Shown here: piece after piece, positions 7,855 through 16,488 of the stretch
How the letters are laid out: every line of letters starts with the position of its first letter
How positions within the stretch are numbered: position 1 is the stretch's first letter
Assembly: GCA_964489425.1 (NCBI GenBank)
Contig: CAZAYP010000002.1
Coordinates: forward strand, 62,001 to 126,000
Source of the DNA: CAZAYP01 sp964489425 [NCBI: uncultured Verrucomicrobiota bacterium]
Lineage (GTDB): Bacteria; Verrucomicrobiota; Kiritimatiellia; RZYC01
Direction: 5' to 3'
DNA: 64,000 nucleotides
The notes under the pieces: generated by a model
Databases searched by the model: none
What the model was told of the DNA's origin: nothing
What the model saw: the letters and a program-made list of their open reading frames with translations, nothing else
Position numbers and translations under genes: made by a program

Positions 7855-9678
7855 ATGAAACTACCACGCAGTATCGGCTTCACGCCCGGTTTCCGTAATG
7901 GGTTGTCTGCGGCGGCTTGTCTAATCCTTGCAGGGGCTGAGTTGGCCTTTGCCTGTTCGGACATCTTGCTGCCTGCCGGCGCCGGCGGGGAAGACACCTC
8001 GGTCGTGTCGGTCCGGACCATGGATTTCGAGATGAACATGTTTTATTACTTTGATGTCGTTCCGCGCGGATACCATTTCGAGTCAGACAATCCGCCGGGC
8101 TGGTTTGACGATCAGTACGGCTACCGCTGGACCGGATCGAACGGGTTTGTTGCCGTCTCCGGCGCCTGGCCGGTGCTGTTTAAAAACGACGGCTCCGGCA
8201 CCCGCTATTTTGAGGGCATGAACGAGAAGGGGCTCTCGGCCTCCCTGCTGTGGCTGCAACTGTCGGCCAACCACTATCCGGATACGGTGAGCGGCACCAC
8301 GAACCTGTCCCTGCAGCATGTCGTGGCCTATGTGCTGAGCCTGTGCGATACGGTGGCTGACGTCACCAATCAAATGCGCAAAGTCGTTGTCTGGCAGCAG
8401 GATGTGGATTTCATCATCGCCACCGTGCCGCTGGCCGTGCATCTCATCGTGCATGACGCCCAGGGCGACACCGCCCTGATCGAGTGGTATGGCAAGACGG
8501 CCCATGTGCACGGACCCGACGAGATGAATACCCTGCGCGTCCTGGCCAATGATCCCACGATCGACGGCCATGTTAACATCGCCACCAACTGGACCGCGCT
8601 GACCGCCACCAACGGATTCAAGGCGCCGCCGGACGATCGTCACCTGGACGCCGGCCACCTCGTCCTGCCCGGCGACAGCAGCAGCGCGTCACGGTACCTG
8701 CGCGCGCGCAAGCTGAACGACGCCTTCCAGAACTATTATGAGCCGTTTCAGGCTATCTGGCCGCGTGAAAACCCGGCGCTCTGGCGCGTCAACATGGCCA
8801 GCCGCCTGATCGGCCGCGTCGAGGAGGTCTATGGCGAGTACTATTCGGAGGAAGAAGAAAACTTCTTCGCCACCATCTTCACCATTGCGCGCGACCACAC
8901 CAATCGACGTCTCTATTATCGCGGCTTGTACAACAGCAACCTCAAGATGATCGACCTGGCGCAGATCAACTTTACCAACCAGTTTGAATGCCGCCCGTGG
9001 ATTATCCTGGATCCCGACCCGGCGGAACCCTGCCACTTTGGCGAACAGGCCCAGGACGTTACCGGGGGGCTCGGCAGTCAAATCGGCTATCGCGGTCGCG
9101 GCGCCGGGGCGTCCAACACGCAGTTCAGCATGGACTACACCTTTGTCTGCCAGACCGGCGCCGTGCCCGAGCAGGGGCAAATGTTCATTTATGGCTGGTC
9201 CCCCGATGGCCGGCTCCTGTACTGGAACGGCAGCGCCTGGGTGGAAAACACAGACACCGAATACCGCTCGATCCCGCCCTGTTATAGCGGCGCGCTGGTC
9301 CACGTCACGATCACCAATCTCATCCGCGACTTGCCCGTATCCGGCTGGGCCGGGTCGCGCATTTATGCCGGGTACGGACACGACCAGGCCGACATGCTGC
9401 TCAACGGCCAAGCCCAGCTCGTGGCCGTGATTCAAGACCCCTTCGCCACGTGGGATGCCTTCCTGACCAACGTGGTGCTGGACACTTTGTCGAGCGGGAC
9501 GCAAATGGTTTGGCAAGGCTATGCGGGTTACAGCTACCAGATGCAGCAGTCCACCAACCTGCTGGGTTCCTTCTGGCACGAGTCCGGAGTCATCACGGGC
9601 GTGTACGGTGTGCACCCATGGCCCGTGGACACCACGCAAATCCCAATCTATTACCGCCTCAAGGTTTCGGGATTGTAA
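7855..9678 (+). CDS. Secreted choloylglycine hydrolase/penicillin acylase-like Ntn hydrolase with intact cysteine
   Basis: A 607-residue paralogue of the preceding gene. Residues 1-33 form a signal peptide ending '...AELAFA', so cleavage would expose Cys34, the expected N-terminal nucleophile of this Ntn-hydrolase family. Arg54 and Asp57 ('VRTMD') follow with family spacing, then 'GMNEKGLSASLLWL' and 'HLIVHDAQGDTALIEW'. The enzyme should hydrolyse a C-N amide bond outside the cytoplasmic membrane. Compared with the first copy it has an additional ~60-residue C-terminal beta-rich module ('VWQGYAGYSYQMQQS' to 'IYYRLKV'), a tail common on secreted proteins of this kind of genome. Family members cleave bile-salt conjugates, penicillin V or N-acyl homoserine lactones; none can be chosen here. 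Confidence 0.8.
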   Translation: MKLPRSIGFTPGFRNGLSAAACLILAGAELAFACSDILLPAGAGGEDTSVVSVRTMDFEMNMFYYFDVVPRGYHFESDNPPGWFDDQYGYRWTGSNGFVAVSGAWPVLFKNDGSGTRYFEGMNEKGLSASLLWLQLSANHYPDTVSGTTNLSLQHVVAYVLSLCDTVADVTNQMRKVVVWQQDVDFIIATVPLAVHLIVHDAQGDTALIEWYGKTAHVHGPDEMNTLRVLANDPTIDGHVNIATNWTALTATNGFKAPPDDRHLDAGHLVLPGDSSSASRYLRARKLNDAFQNYYEPFQAIWPRENPALWRVNMASRLIGRVEEVYGEYYSEEEENFFATIFTIARDHTNRRLYYRGLYNSNLKMIDLAQINFTNQFECRPWIILDPDPAEPCHFGEQAQDVTGGLGSQIGYRGRGAGASNTQFSMDYTFVCQTGAVPEQGQMFIYGWSPDGRLLYWNGSAWVENTDTEYRSIPPCYSGALVHVTITNLIRDLPVSGWAGSRIYAGYGHDQADMLLNGQAQLVAVIQDPFATWDAFLTNVVLDTLSSGTQMVWQGYAGYSYQMQQSTNLLGSFWHESGVITGVYGVHPWPVDTTQIPIYYRLKVSGL

Positions 9679-9749
9679 GCGATAGCGTGGCGCCTGCGAC
9701 GGGTATCTGTCCGCGAGACGAGTCGGGCCAAGCTCGCGCCCAGGCCCTC

Positions 9750-9921
9750 ATACCATTTCCGCCTGAGGATCGGTACGTATCTGGGCTCCCCGCCTTTTCA
9801 AGGCGGGGGGGACCCGAAGGGTGGGGCGGTTGTTCCGGGTTCCACCCACCGTGATATCGGGGCGCGGACCATCCACAACCACCCCGGAGCTTGTATGCTT
9901 GTTCTCATGCGAAAATGGTAT
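9750..9921. mobile_element. MITE-like element, family 1, copy 1 (172 bp)
   Basis: The ends are inverted repeats: the left end begins ATACCATTTCCGCCTGAG and the reverse complement of the right end reads ATACCATTTTCGCATGAG. The interior contains a perfect 9-bp stem with a 3-nt loop (CCCCGCCTT/AAGGCGGGG, 9788-9808). A second copy with the same ends and body lies at 53462-53665. The right end overlaps the TGA stop (9921-9923) of the minus-strand TPR gene. No open frame of its own and no obvious target duplication. The remainder of the 9679-9920 gap (9679-9749) shows nothing recognisable. Confidence 0.75.
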
Positions 9922-11531
9922 CAGACCTCCGCGGGCAGCAGGGCGCCGCCGGGGGCGTGGCGCCATCCGCCCACGTGCCGGGCATACCACGCCGGCAGGA
10001 TGTCCGACCACGGCCGCCGCGGCCATTGCAAGCGCAGCGCCATGACGTTAAGCAGCAGGGAGAAGGGCGGCATCACCAGCGGGCAGGTGGCGGCAAACCG
10101 ATCGACCAGGGCGGCGGCGGTCGCGGCGGGCAGCCACGCGCCATCCGGCGCCACAGCGGGCGGCGTGCCGATAACCGGCCGCAACCAGGCGGCGGCTTCG
10201 GATTCGCGGCCGGCCGCCGCGCAGGTGATCGCGGCGTTGATTTGCGAAAACACGGAGTTTCCCGGCGCGCTGGCATGGCGCCGGGCATCCTCGATAAAGC
10301 CATGTTCGCGCAGCGTCCAAGAGAGCAAGGCCGCAGGCTCCAGCAGCGTCGCCGGGGTTCGCGGCGCCGCGCCAATGGCCTGCTGGATTTGATCGCGGGT
10401 GGCTGACTGGCCTTGCAAGGTCAGCAACAGCAGGCGCACAAAAGCCGTGGCCGCATCCGGGGTGGTGCTCTGGGCCAGCATGCCGAATAATTGAAGGGCA
10501 GCGTCCAACTGCCAGGTTTCCCGCGCGATGAGCGCCTGGAACGCGATGCTGGATGCGCGATGGGCCGGCGCTTCGTAGGTGACCGCCAGAACCGGTCCGG
10601 CCAGGTCATAGCGGCCCAGCAGGGTGGCCACGTGGGCGATTTGAAACAGCAGGTCGAGATCCCCGGGCGCGGCGGCGGCGGCAACCTCCCTGGCCCCAGA
10701 GGAGCGGCAGCGTTCCAGCACCATGGATTCGGCGCGCACAACGTCGTCCAGCAACTCTTGCGCCAGCGGGAACCCGCGATGGCGGACCAGGTCCCTGGCC
10801 ACGTGCAGCAGCGCCAGGCGCGGCGGGTAGCCTTTGCGGCAGGCCACGGCGCAATGGCGGTGGGTGGCTTCGGGCCGGCCGAGGCGGCCGGCCAACTGCG
10901 CCAGCAACAGATGCTCGGCGGCGGTCAGGCTCTCGGCCCCGAGCAGCGGGCCCAGCAGCCCGGCGGCGTCTGCTGCGGCGCCCAGGTCGGCCAGGTACAG
11001 GGCGGTGCGCAGACGCGTCGGGTCGGGCGGCGCCTCCAGGGCGTGCCATGCGGCCAGCAGCTCAGCGCGCAGCGCGCCGGCGTTCCCGCCGGCGAGCTTG
11101 ACATGGAGCCGGGCGCGCGCCGCGGCCGCGCAGTAGCGCAGCCAGGGCTGGGTATATTCAGCCGGTTCGAGCCATGCAAGGATCTGGCTGGCTACTTGGA
11201 GCGCGTTGGCGTTGAGGGCATGTTCGGCCACGCTCAATGCCAGCGGATGGTTGGGCCGGATGAGCGGTTCCCATGCGGCCAGCAGGTCCATGCGGTCCTG
11301 CAGGCTGACCAGCGCCCGGGCATCCGGGCTCGGCGCCACGATCGCGCAAGCTGCGGCGATCACCGCTTGTAGCGAGCCCGCGGCCGGGTCCATGGCGGTC
11401 GCCGGCCGTGCCTCCGGCGCCGTCCCGAGCAGTTGCAGGAGTTCGCGCTGCAGGTCCAGGGCCACTTGGTGGTAGGTCATGCCCGCCACCGTGTCCACCG
11501 CCGGCGGTGGCGCGTGCGCCGGGGTGTCCAT
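9921..11531 (-). CDS. TPR-like helical repeat protein, last gene of the methyltransferase cluster
   Basis: A 536-residue, Ala/Leu-rich, apparently all-helical cytoplasmic protein with no signal peptide. Degenerate 34-residue TPR-like units can be sensed (for example around 'AEHLLLAQLAGRLGRPEATHR' shortened, and 'ALQLFGMLAQ'), but no catalytic motif. Its ATG overlaps the stop of the upstream TPR-methyltransferase gene (ATGA), so it is translationally coupled and probably works with it, perhaps as a scaffold or specificity factor. Its stop codon TGA lies at the very edge of a MITE-like element, so the natural C-terminus may have been trimmed or the element may simply sit just after the gene. 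I do not recognise a named family. Confidence 0.7.
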   Translation of the reverse strand: MDTPAHAPPPAVDTVAGMTYHQVALDLQRELLQLLGTAPEARPATAMDPAAGSLQAVIAAACAIVAPSPDARALVSLQDRMDLLAAWEPLIRPNHPLALSVAEHALNANALQVASQILAWLEPAEYTQPWLRYCAAAARARLHVKLAGGNAGALRAELLAAWHALEAPPDPTRLRTALYLADLGAAADAAGLLGPLLGAESLTAAEHLLLAQLAGRLGRPEATHRHCAVACRKGYPPRLALLHVARDLVRHRGFPLAQELLDDVVRAESMVLERCRSSGAREVAAAAAPGDLDLLFQIAHVATLLGRYDLAGPVLAVTYEAPAHRASSIAFQALIARETWQLDAALQLFGMLAQSTTPDAATAFVRLLLLTLQGQSATRDQIQQAIGAAPRTPATLLEPAALLSWTLREHGFIEDARRHASAPGNSVFSQINAAITCAAAGRESEAAAWLRPVIGTPPAVAPDGAWLPAATAAALVDRFAATCPLVMPPFSLLLNVMALRLQWPRRPWSDILPAWYARHVGGWRHAPGGALLPAEV

Positions 11532-14173
11532 CAGGTGGCGCCCGGGGCGGGTTCACGCGCCAGGACAAGCGTTGTGCCAATGTGGGCTTCGACGCGCCAA
11601 CCCGCGGGCAGGCGGGTCTTGATTTCGTCCACGGCCTGGGTCACCTCGGGCCAGGCAGGCTCGCCGTAGTCGTCGAACAGCACGCGGCCGCCGGGCGCGG
11701 CCAGGGGGTGGTACAGCTCCCAGTCGCGCAGCACGCCCGCGCGGGAGTGGTCGCCGTCGATGAGGATGAAGTGGAACCGGCCCGGGGCCAGGTCTTGGTA
11801 CGCCGCGGGATCCGTGCTGAAGCTCCGGCGCAGATCAACCGTCGCGCGCGGGACAGCGAAGCGCTCAAGATTGCCATAAAAGGTTTCCGGGGTGATGGGC
11901 ACGCGTGACACGTCCATGGCATGGCCATAATAGCCGGACATGGGGTCAATGCACACCATGTGCGCGGGGATGCCGGCGGCGCGGCAGGCCAGCAGGATCA
12001 GCAGGCAGCTGCCGCCATAGAGAGTGCCGATTTCCAAGGCTTCCAGGCGCGCGGGGCGGAGGGTGTGCAGAACAAGGGTCACGGCGCAGTATTGGGCGAG
12101 CTTGTCGCCCGGGTCGCCTACGCCCCGGCCAGCGATGCGGGCGCGGATATCGCGATCCGTCTGCAAAGCTTCGGCCGCGGTTGTGCCAGTGATCTCCGGC
12201 CAGGCCGCACGGATCCGTTCCAGGTCGCGGCCGGCCTGGAGCCAGGCGGCGAGGATGGCCTGGGCCCGGTCGCCGTGCGCGGCCGCATCGCGCGCGTTGC
12301 GGGGATGCTGGAATTCGTGATCCACGTACGGGATCAGGTGCGCCAGCAGTTCCGCGGGTCGCATGAGCGCGGTGCCGGCGGTGGGGTTGGCCAGCCAAGC
12401 CAGCGCGTCCCGGACCATGTGCCGGCTGGTTTCAGTGACCGCCAGGTCATGGGGCGGTTGGTCGATGGCGAGCAAATCCAGTACCGGTTGCAGATCGTGT
12501 TCCGGGTCCGCGAGGGTCCCGGCAGCGGCCCACTGGCGGAGGGTCCGGTCCAGCACGCCCTGCGCCAAAGCCGTGCCTGCGCCGCGCAGTTGCTGGGTCC
12601 GGCGGGCCAGCGCCAGGCCGTCCGCCACGCGGCCGGCAGCGCCGAGGGTCACAAGGTAGATCCACCGGCCGTAGTCCGACTGGCGTTGCTGCTGCGCGTC
12701 CTGTTCCAGCAGCCGGATCGCCGCAGGCAGGTCGCCTTGGCGGCGCAAGGTCCAAGCCACGCACAACCGGCCGTCTTGCAGATGGCCATCGGCGGCGTAG
12801 GCCGCCTGCACCAGCGCCAGGGCCGGCTCGATCGCGCCGTGGTCGGCGGCCAGCGCGGCATGGTTCAGCATCCAGCCGGGGGTTTGCCGGCCTTCACGAA
12901 AATCCTGCTCCAGCAGCGCCAGGCCGTCAGCCACCCGGCCATGCAGGGTCAGCAGCCAGCCCACGCGCGACCGGCCGTCCCTGATCTGCGGATCGCGGGC
13001 GTAGGCGTCATCCGCCATGCGTTGAGCGGCGTCCCAGTCGCCACCGTCGGCCAGCACCGCCGCGTGAAACAGCATGTGAGTCGGCGACTGGCGGCCGGCC
13101 TCGAAGTCCCGCGCCATGAGCGCGCGGGCTGGTTGTACCTGGCGCTGGCTGTAAAGCCGCCAGGCGATCCGGGACAAGCCGTCGCGGTAATCGGGGCTGT
13201 AGCGGTAAGCTTGTTCCATGACCGTGGCGGCTTGTTCCAGGGCGCCAGTCTCCATCAGACAGACGGCCCAGGCGTGTAGGTCGGCGGGCGGCAGGCGCCG
13301 GGCGGCCGCATCCCGCGCGAACCATTCCTGGGCCAGGGCGAAATTCCGTTCCCGGTACAGCAGCCGGCCCACATGGGAGCACAAGGCGGCGGCGGGCAGG
13401 TCATGGGCATAGATGTCCGCGATCCAGCACGCGAGGGCTTCCCATTGGTTGCGGAGCCGGGCGAAGTTCAGGGCCCGCTCATAATGATGTGGCGAGAGGC
13501 GTAACTGCTGCACGTCGAGGCCGACGAGATCCGCGGCCGCGTCCTGGCGCTCGGGCGCCTGGATCAAATCCGCGAGGCGGGCGAAACCGTCCTTCAGGGT
13601 GGCGTCACCGGCATACGCGCGCGCCACGGATTCCCGCGCCGGACCATCCTGTCCGGCGCGCGCCAGGGTCACGGCACGGTTCAGCATGCAGCCCGGGGTC
13701 ATGCGGCCGGCGCGCCAGTCACGCTCGTAGTAATCCAGGGCCGCCGGCAGTTCGCCGCGTTCCGCGACCACGTCGGCGATGGCCGACCAGGCGTTGCGGG
13801 CCGCGGGGATGGCGGCGTACAACTGTTCCGCCGCGGCTTCCGCCGCCGGCTGGTTGCCCGAACGGGCGAGGCACTCGATGTAGCGCACGGTCTGCCACCA
13901 CGAGATGCGGCGCGCGGCCAGATCGGATTCAAAATAGCGTTGTGCGGCCGGCAGGTCGCCCTGCCGGAGACAGTAGAAACCCAGGCGGGCGAAGCCATCC
14001 TTGTGATCCGGGTTGCTCCGGTAGCCGGACTCCACGGTCCGTTCCGCCTGCGCCCAAGCCTCAGGCGTGGTGAGCCACAGGGATCCCTGTTCCAGCCAGC
14101 GGCGGTCCAGCGGGGCGTTGCCCAGCAACCATGACTCCAAGCGATCGACGGGCAAATCCTGGGCGCTGGCCAT
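11531..14173 (-). CDS. TPR-array protein fused to a C-terminal class I SAM methyltransferase
   Basis: An 880-residue protein. Residues ~20-620 are a long array of TPR-like repeats, recognisable by recurring 'GxxxxARxxxxxxxxxDxxxxDGxxRL' spacing (DHKDGFARL, DYRDGLSRI, QIRDGRSRV, HLQDGRLCV). Residues ~680-880 are a CmcI/Methyltransf_24-type SAM-dependent methyltransferase: 'ALEIGTLYGGSCLL' is the SAM-binding glycine motif, 'VCIDPM' the acidic residue, 'FILIDGDHSRAGVL' the downstream acidic motif and 'GRVLFDDYGEP' the following strand. Start ATG at 14173 follows the stop of the previous gene by 4 bp; upstream codons in this frame are a shadow of that gene. Such enzymes often methylate sugars or secondary metabolites; the target here is unknown. 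Confidence 0.82.
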   Translation of the reverse strand: MASAQDLPVDRLESWLLGNAPLDRRWLEQGSLWLTTPEAWAQAERTVESGYRSNPDHKDGFARLGFYCLRQGDLPAAQRYFESDLAARRISWWQTVRYIECLARSGNQPAAEAAAEQLYAAIPAARNAWSAIADVVAERGELPAALDYYERDWRAGRMTPGCMLNRAVTLARAGQDGPARESVARAYAGDATLKDGFARLADLIQAPERQDAAADLVGLDVQQLRLSPHHYERALNFARLRNQWEALACWIADIYAHDLPAAALCSHVGRLLYRERNFALAQEWFARDAAARRLPPADLHAWAVCLMETGALEQAATVMEQAYRYSPDYRDGLSRIAWRLYSQRQVQPARALMARDFEAGRQSPTHMLFHAAVLADGGDWDAAQRMADDAYARDPQIRDGRSRVGWLLTLHGRVADGLALLEQDFREGRQTPGWMLNHAALAADHGAIEPALALVQAAYAADGHLQDGRLCVAWTLRRQGDLPAAIRLLEQDAQQQRQSDYGRWIYLVTLGAAGRVADGLALARRTQQLRGAGTALAQGVLDRTLRQWAAAGTLADPEHDLQPVLDLLAIDQPPHDLAVTETSRHMVRDALAWLANPTAGTALMRPAELLAHLIPYVDHEFQHPRNARDAAAHGDRAQAILAAWLQAGRDLERIRAAWPEITGTTAAEALQTDRDIRARIAGRGVGDPGDKLAQYCAVTLVLHTLRPARLEALEIGTLYGGSCLLILLACRAAGIPAHMVCIDPMSGYYGHAMDVSRVPITPETFYGNLERFAVPRATVDLRRSFSTDPAAYQDLAPGRFHFILIDGDHSRAGVLRDWELYHPLAAPGGRVLFDDYGEPAWPEVTQAVDEIKTRLPAGWRVEAHIGTTLVLAREPAPGAT

Positions 14174-14177
14174 GGGG

Positions 14178-14885
14178 TCAGGGGGGCGGTGGTTGGGCGG
14201 CGGCGGGCCGGGCGCCGGCCTGCCAGATAGCCATGCCCGGCGTGTACCAGGAAACAAAATCCCAGTTGACCAGTTGGCCGCCGTGGCGGCGCTGGATTTC
14301 CTTGAGCGCGCCGTGGACGCGGGGGTCTTCGCCCGGATCGGCCATGTTGGCGGTGTTGTCGAAAATGACGATCGCCCCGGGGGCCAGGTAGGGGAGCAGC
14401 AGCTCGAATTCGCCCATGACATCCGCAAACAGGTGGGAGGCGTCCAAGAACGCCGCACGCACCGGTACGGTCAGTGTGGGGAGCACCTGGCGCAGGACGT
14501 CGTGGCTTCGGCCCAGGTGGGGCTCGATCCAATCTGTCAGGCCGGCCGCCTCAAAGTTGTTCCGGGCCTTGGCGAAGTGGTCCGCCTCGGACTCCACGGT
14601 GTACACGCGACCCTTGCCCCCGGCATCTTTGAGCGCCTGGGCCATGATGATCGTGGAGCAGCCCTGGTTGGTCCCGGTCTCGATGAGCGCGTTGTATCCC
14701 GCGGGATCAAGATGGCAGACCAGCGCGTAATACAGCAGGCCCCAGCCCGGTTGGCCGATGGTGTAGCCGGTGCGCGCAACGGCTTCATCGATGGTTGTCA
14801 CACCCTGCTCAAGGTGTGCCAGGTGGGCGTTGGGCAGGCGCTGGCGATCATAGTCAAACTTGCGATAGTAACGGGGCTTCTTCAT
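14178..14885 (-). CDS. Class I SAM-dependent methyltransferase (CmcI/Methyltransf_24-like)
   Basis: A 235-residue cytoplasmic enzyme. 'ALIETGTNQGCSTIIMAQ' (residues ~65-83) is the SAM-binding loop, 'VYTVESEADHFAKAR' carries the ribose-binding acidic residue, 'AAFLDASHLFADV' is the metal/acid motif typical of this clade (DxxH) and 'GAIVIFDNTANM' the later strand. It is related to the methyltransferase domain of the next gene, which starts 4 bp after its stop, so the two probably act in the same pathway. It is the first gene after a 114-bp gap that contains a strong hairpin. A likely role is O-methylation of a glycan or small molecule, but this is inference only. Confidence 0.82.
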   Translation of the reverse strand: MKKPRYYRKFDYDRQRLPNAHLAHLEQGVTTIDEAVARTGYTIGQPGWGLLYYALVCHLDPAGYNALIETGTNQGCSTIIMAQALKDAGGKGRVYTVESEADHFAKARNNFEAAGLTDWIEPHLGRSHDVLRQVLPTLTVPVRAAFLDASHLFADVMGEFELLLPYLAPGAIVIFDNTANMADPGEDPRVHGALKEIQRRHGGQLVNWDFVSWYTPGMAIWQAGARPAAAQPPPP

Positions 14886-14951
14886 CGCGTTCTTTTTGAC
14901 GATAAAGAAGCCACGTCCAAGGAGCTAACGCAATCCGAAAATCACGCGGCT

Positions 14952-14984
14952 CCGGCCGGGCACCATTGAACAGGCGCCGGCCGG
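14952..14984 (-). terminator. Strong GC hairpin between the FG-GAP-like gene and the methyltransferase genes
   Basis: Arms of 12-13 bp (CCGGCCGGGCACC, 14952-14964; GGCGCCGGCCGG, 14973-14984) pair across an 8-nt loop with one mismatch or bulge. It is in the 114-bp gap between same-strand genes and could attenuate read-through from the protease operon into the methyltransferases. There is no immediate U-tract, so classical rho-independent termination is not assured. Confidence 0.4.
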
Positions 14985-14999
14985 GCGGTCGCGCGTGGA

Positions 15000-16475
15000 T
15001 TAATATCCCGCGCCCTTCATGCTCCAGATGGTAGCCACACTGGTAGAGATCGTGCCGTTGGTTTTCAGCGTGCCATTGGCGTTGAGGGTCCAGAAGGCAG
15101 ATGACCCGGCGTTGGTGTTGACCCAGATCATGTCAGCCGAGCCATCGTTGTCTATGTCGCCGGAGGCGGACAGCGTCCACGTGGTGGCAATCGCGGTGGG
15201 CCGCACCAGGCCATTGGTTTTGAGTGTCCCATTGGCGTTGAGCGTCCAGTACGCGGCCAGGCCGCTGGACTGGTTGTGCCACATCAGGTCCGGCGTGCTG
15301 TCGCGGTCTATGTCACCCATGGCGCCCAGGCGCCAGGCCGTGGAAATGGGCGAGCTGTGCACCAACCCGCTGGTTTTGAGGGTGCCATTGGTTTTCAGCA
15401 TCCAGTAGGCCACCAAGCCGCTGGACTGGTTGTGCCAGACCAGGTCCGTGGTTCCGTCCCGGTCCACGTCGCCGACGCCCGACAGATTCCAGGCGGTGGA
15501 AATGGAGTTGGAGTGCACCATGCCGCTGGTCCGCAAGGAGCCGTTGGAGTTCAACATCCAATAGGCCACCAGGGCGGTGGTCTGGTTGTGCCAGATCAGG
15601 TCCGCGGTATGGTCGCCGTCGATGTCGCCGCAGCCGGCCAGGCGCCAGGCCGTGGAAATGGGGGTGCCATGGACCAGGCCGCTGGATTCCATGAAGCAGT
15701 CGGCCGCCAGCATCCAGTAGGCCACCAGGCCGCTGGTCTGGTTGTGCCAGACCAAGTCATACACGCCGTCGCGGTTGATGTCGCCGATGCCCGCGAGGCG
15801 CCAGGCGGAACTGATGCTACCGGAAGGGTAGACATCGCCCGACGACTTGAGCACGCCCGTGGCCTTGAGGATCCAGCCGGCGACCTGGCCTGAGGACTGG
15901 TTATGCCAATACATTTTCAGCCGGCCGGGGTCCGGGGTGGCGGTGGCGTGATTGTTGCCCGCCGCATCCGTGGCGGCAACCCACATGCTGGCGTCCGCGA
16001 GGGTGGGAGGCGCGCCGGATTCCCATGCGGTCCACCCGTCGCCGGTGCCGTCACTGCCGCTGCCTGATCCGGAGCCGCTGCCGGTGTCCCCGCCGGCCGC
16101 GGCGGCCCACTGCAAGGCCAGCAGCTCGGGAAACGCAATCTGGTCTGAGCCGGTCGAGAACGTGAACCACGCCATGGGTTCGCTGGCGGGCAGGGGAATA
16201 TCGAATTCGCCCATGGGCAGCGACATGTACTGGGCCCAATCCTTGCCGCCGGTCTTCATCCACACCGTGACCGGCTGGGCCAGGCCGTGGTCGAGGCGCA
16301 GGACCGGTGCGCCGGACTCATCGCTGGCCATGGACGCCACGTCGATTTGCACACCATCCGCGGCCCACGCCGGGCGGTCCGGCCCGCCGATCCAGAGCCC
16401 GGCGGCCGTGGCCAGGAAAGCGACCGCGCCCCAGGAGCTTTTGCGTAGGAGGGCGTCGAGGTTGTATTTTTTCAT
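15000..16475 (-). CDS. Secreted FG-GAP/VCBS-like repeat protein
   Basis: A 491-residue exported protein. Start at 16475 is preferred over an in-frame ATG at 16505 because AAAGGGA lies ~8 bp upstream and a classic signal peptide ('MKKYNLDALL...RPAWA|AD') follows. After ~120 residues and a Gly-Ser/Asp linker (~residues 130-145) come about six repeats of ~48 residues with the core 'DLVWHNQSSGLVAYWML', each followed by 'STAWRLxGxGDIDRDG'. The DxDxDGxxD motif is a calcium-binding loop as in FG-GAP/VCBS propellers. The high similarity between units implies recent amplification. It begins 13 bp after the C25 protease gene and is probably co-transcribed with it; it could be a surface adhesin or a protease substrate. 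Confidence 0.78.
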   Translation of the reverse strand: MKKYNLDALLRKSSWGAVAFLATAAGLWIGGPDRPAWAADGVQIDVASMASDESGAPVLRLDHGLAQPVTVWMKTGGKDWAQYMSLPMGEFDIPLPASEPMAWFTFSTGSDQIAFPELLALQWAAAAGGDTGSGSGSGSGSDGTGDGWTAWESGAPPTLADASMWVAATDAAGNNHATATPDPGRLKMYWHNQSSGQVAGWILKATGVLKSSGDVYPSGSISSAWRLAGIGDINRDGVYDLVWHNQTSGLVAYWMLAADCFMESSGLVHGTPISTAWRLAGCGDIDGDHTADLIWHNQTTALVAYWMLNSNGSLRTSGMVHSNSISTAWNLSGVGDVDRDGTTDLVWHNQSSGLVAYWMLKTNGTLKTSGLVHSSPISTAWRLGAMGDIDRDSTPDLMWHNQSSGLAAYWTLNANGTLKTNGLVRPTAIATTWTLSASGDIDNDGSADMIWVNTNAGSSAFWTLNANGTLKTNGTISTSVATIWSMKGAGY

Positions 16476-16488
16476 GGCATCATCCCTT

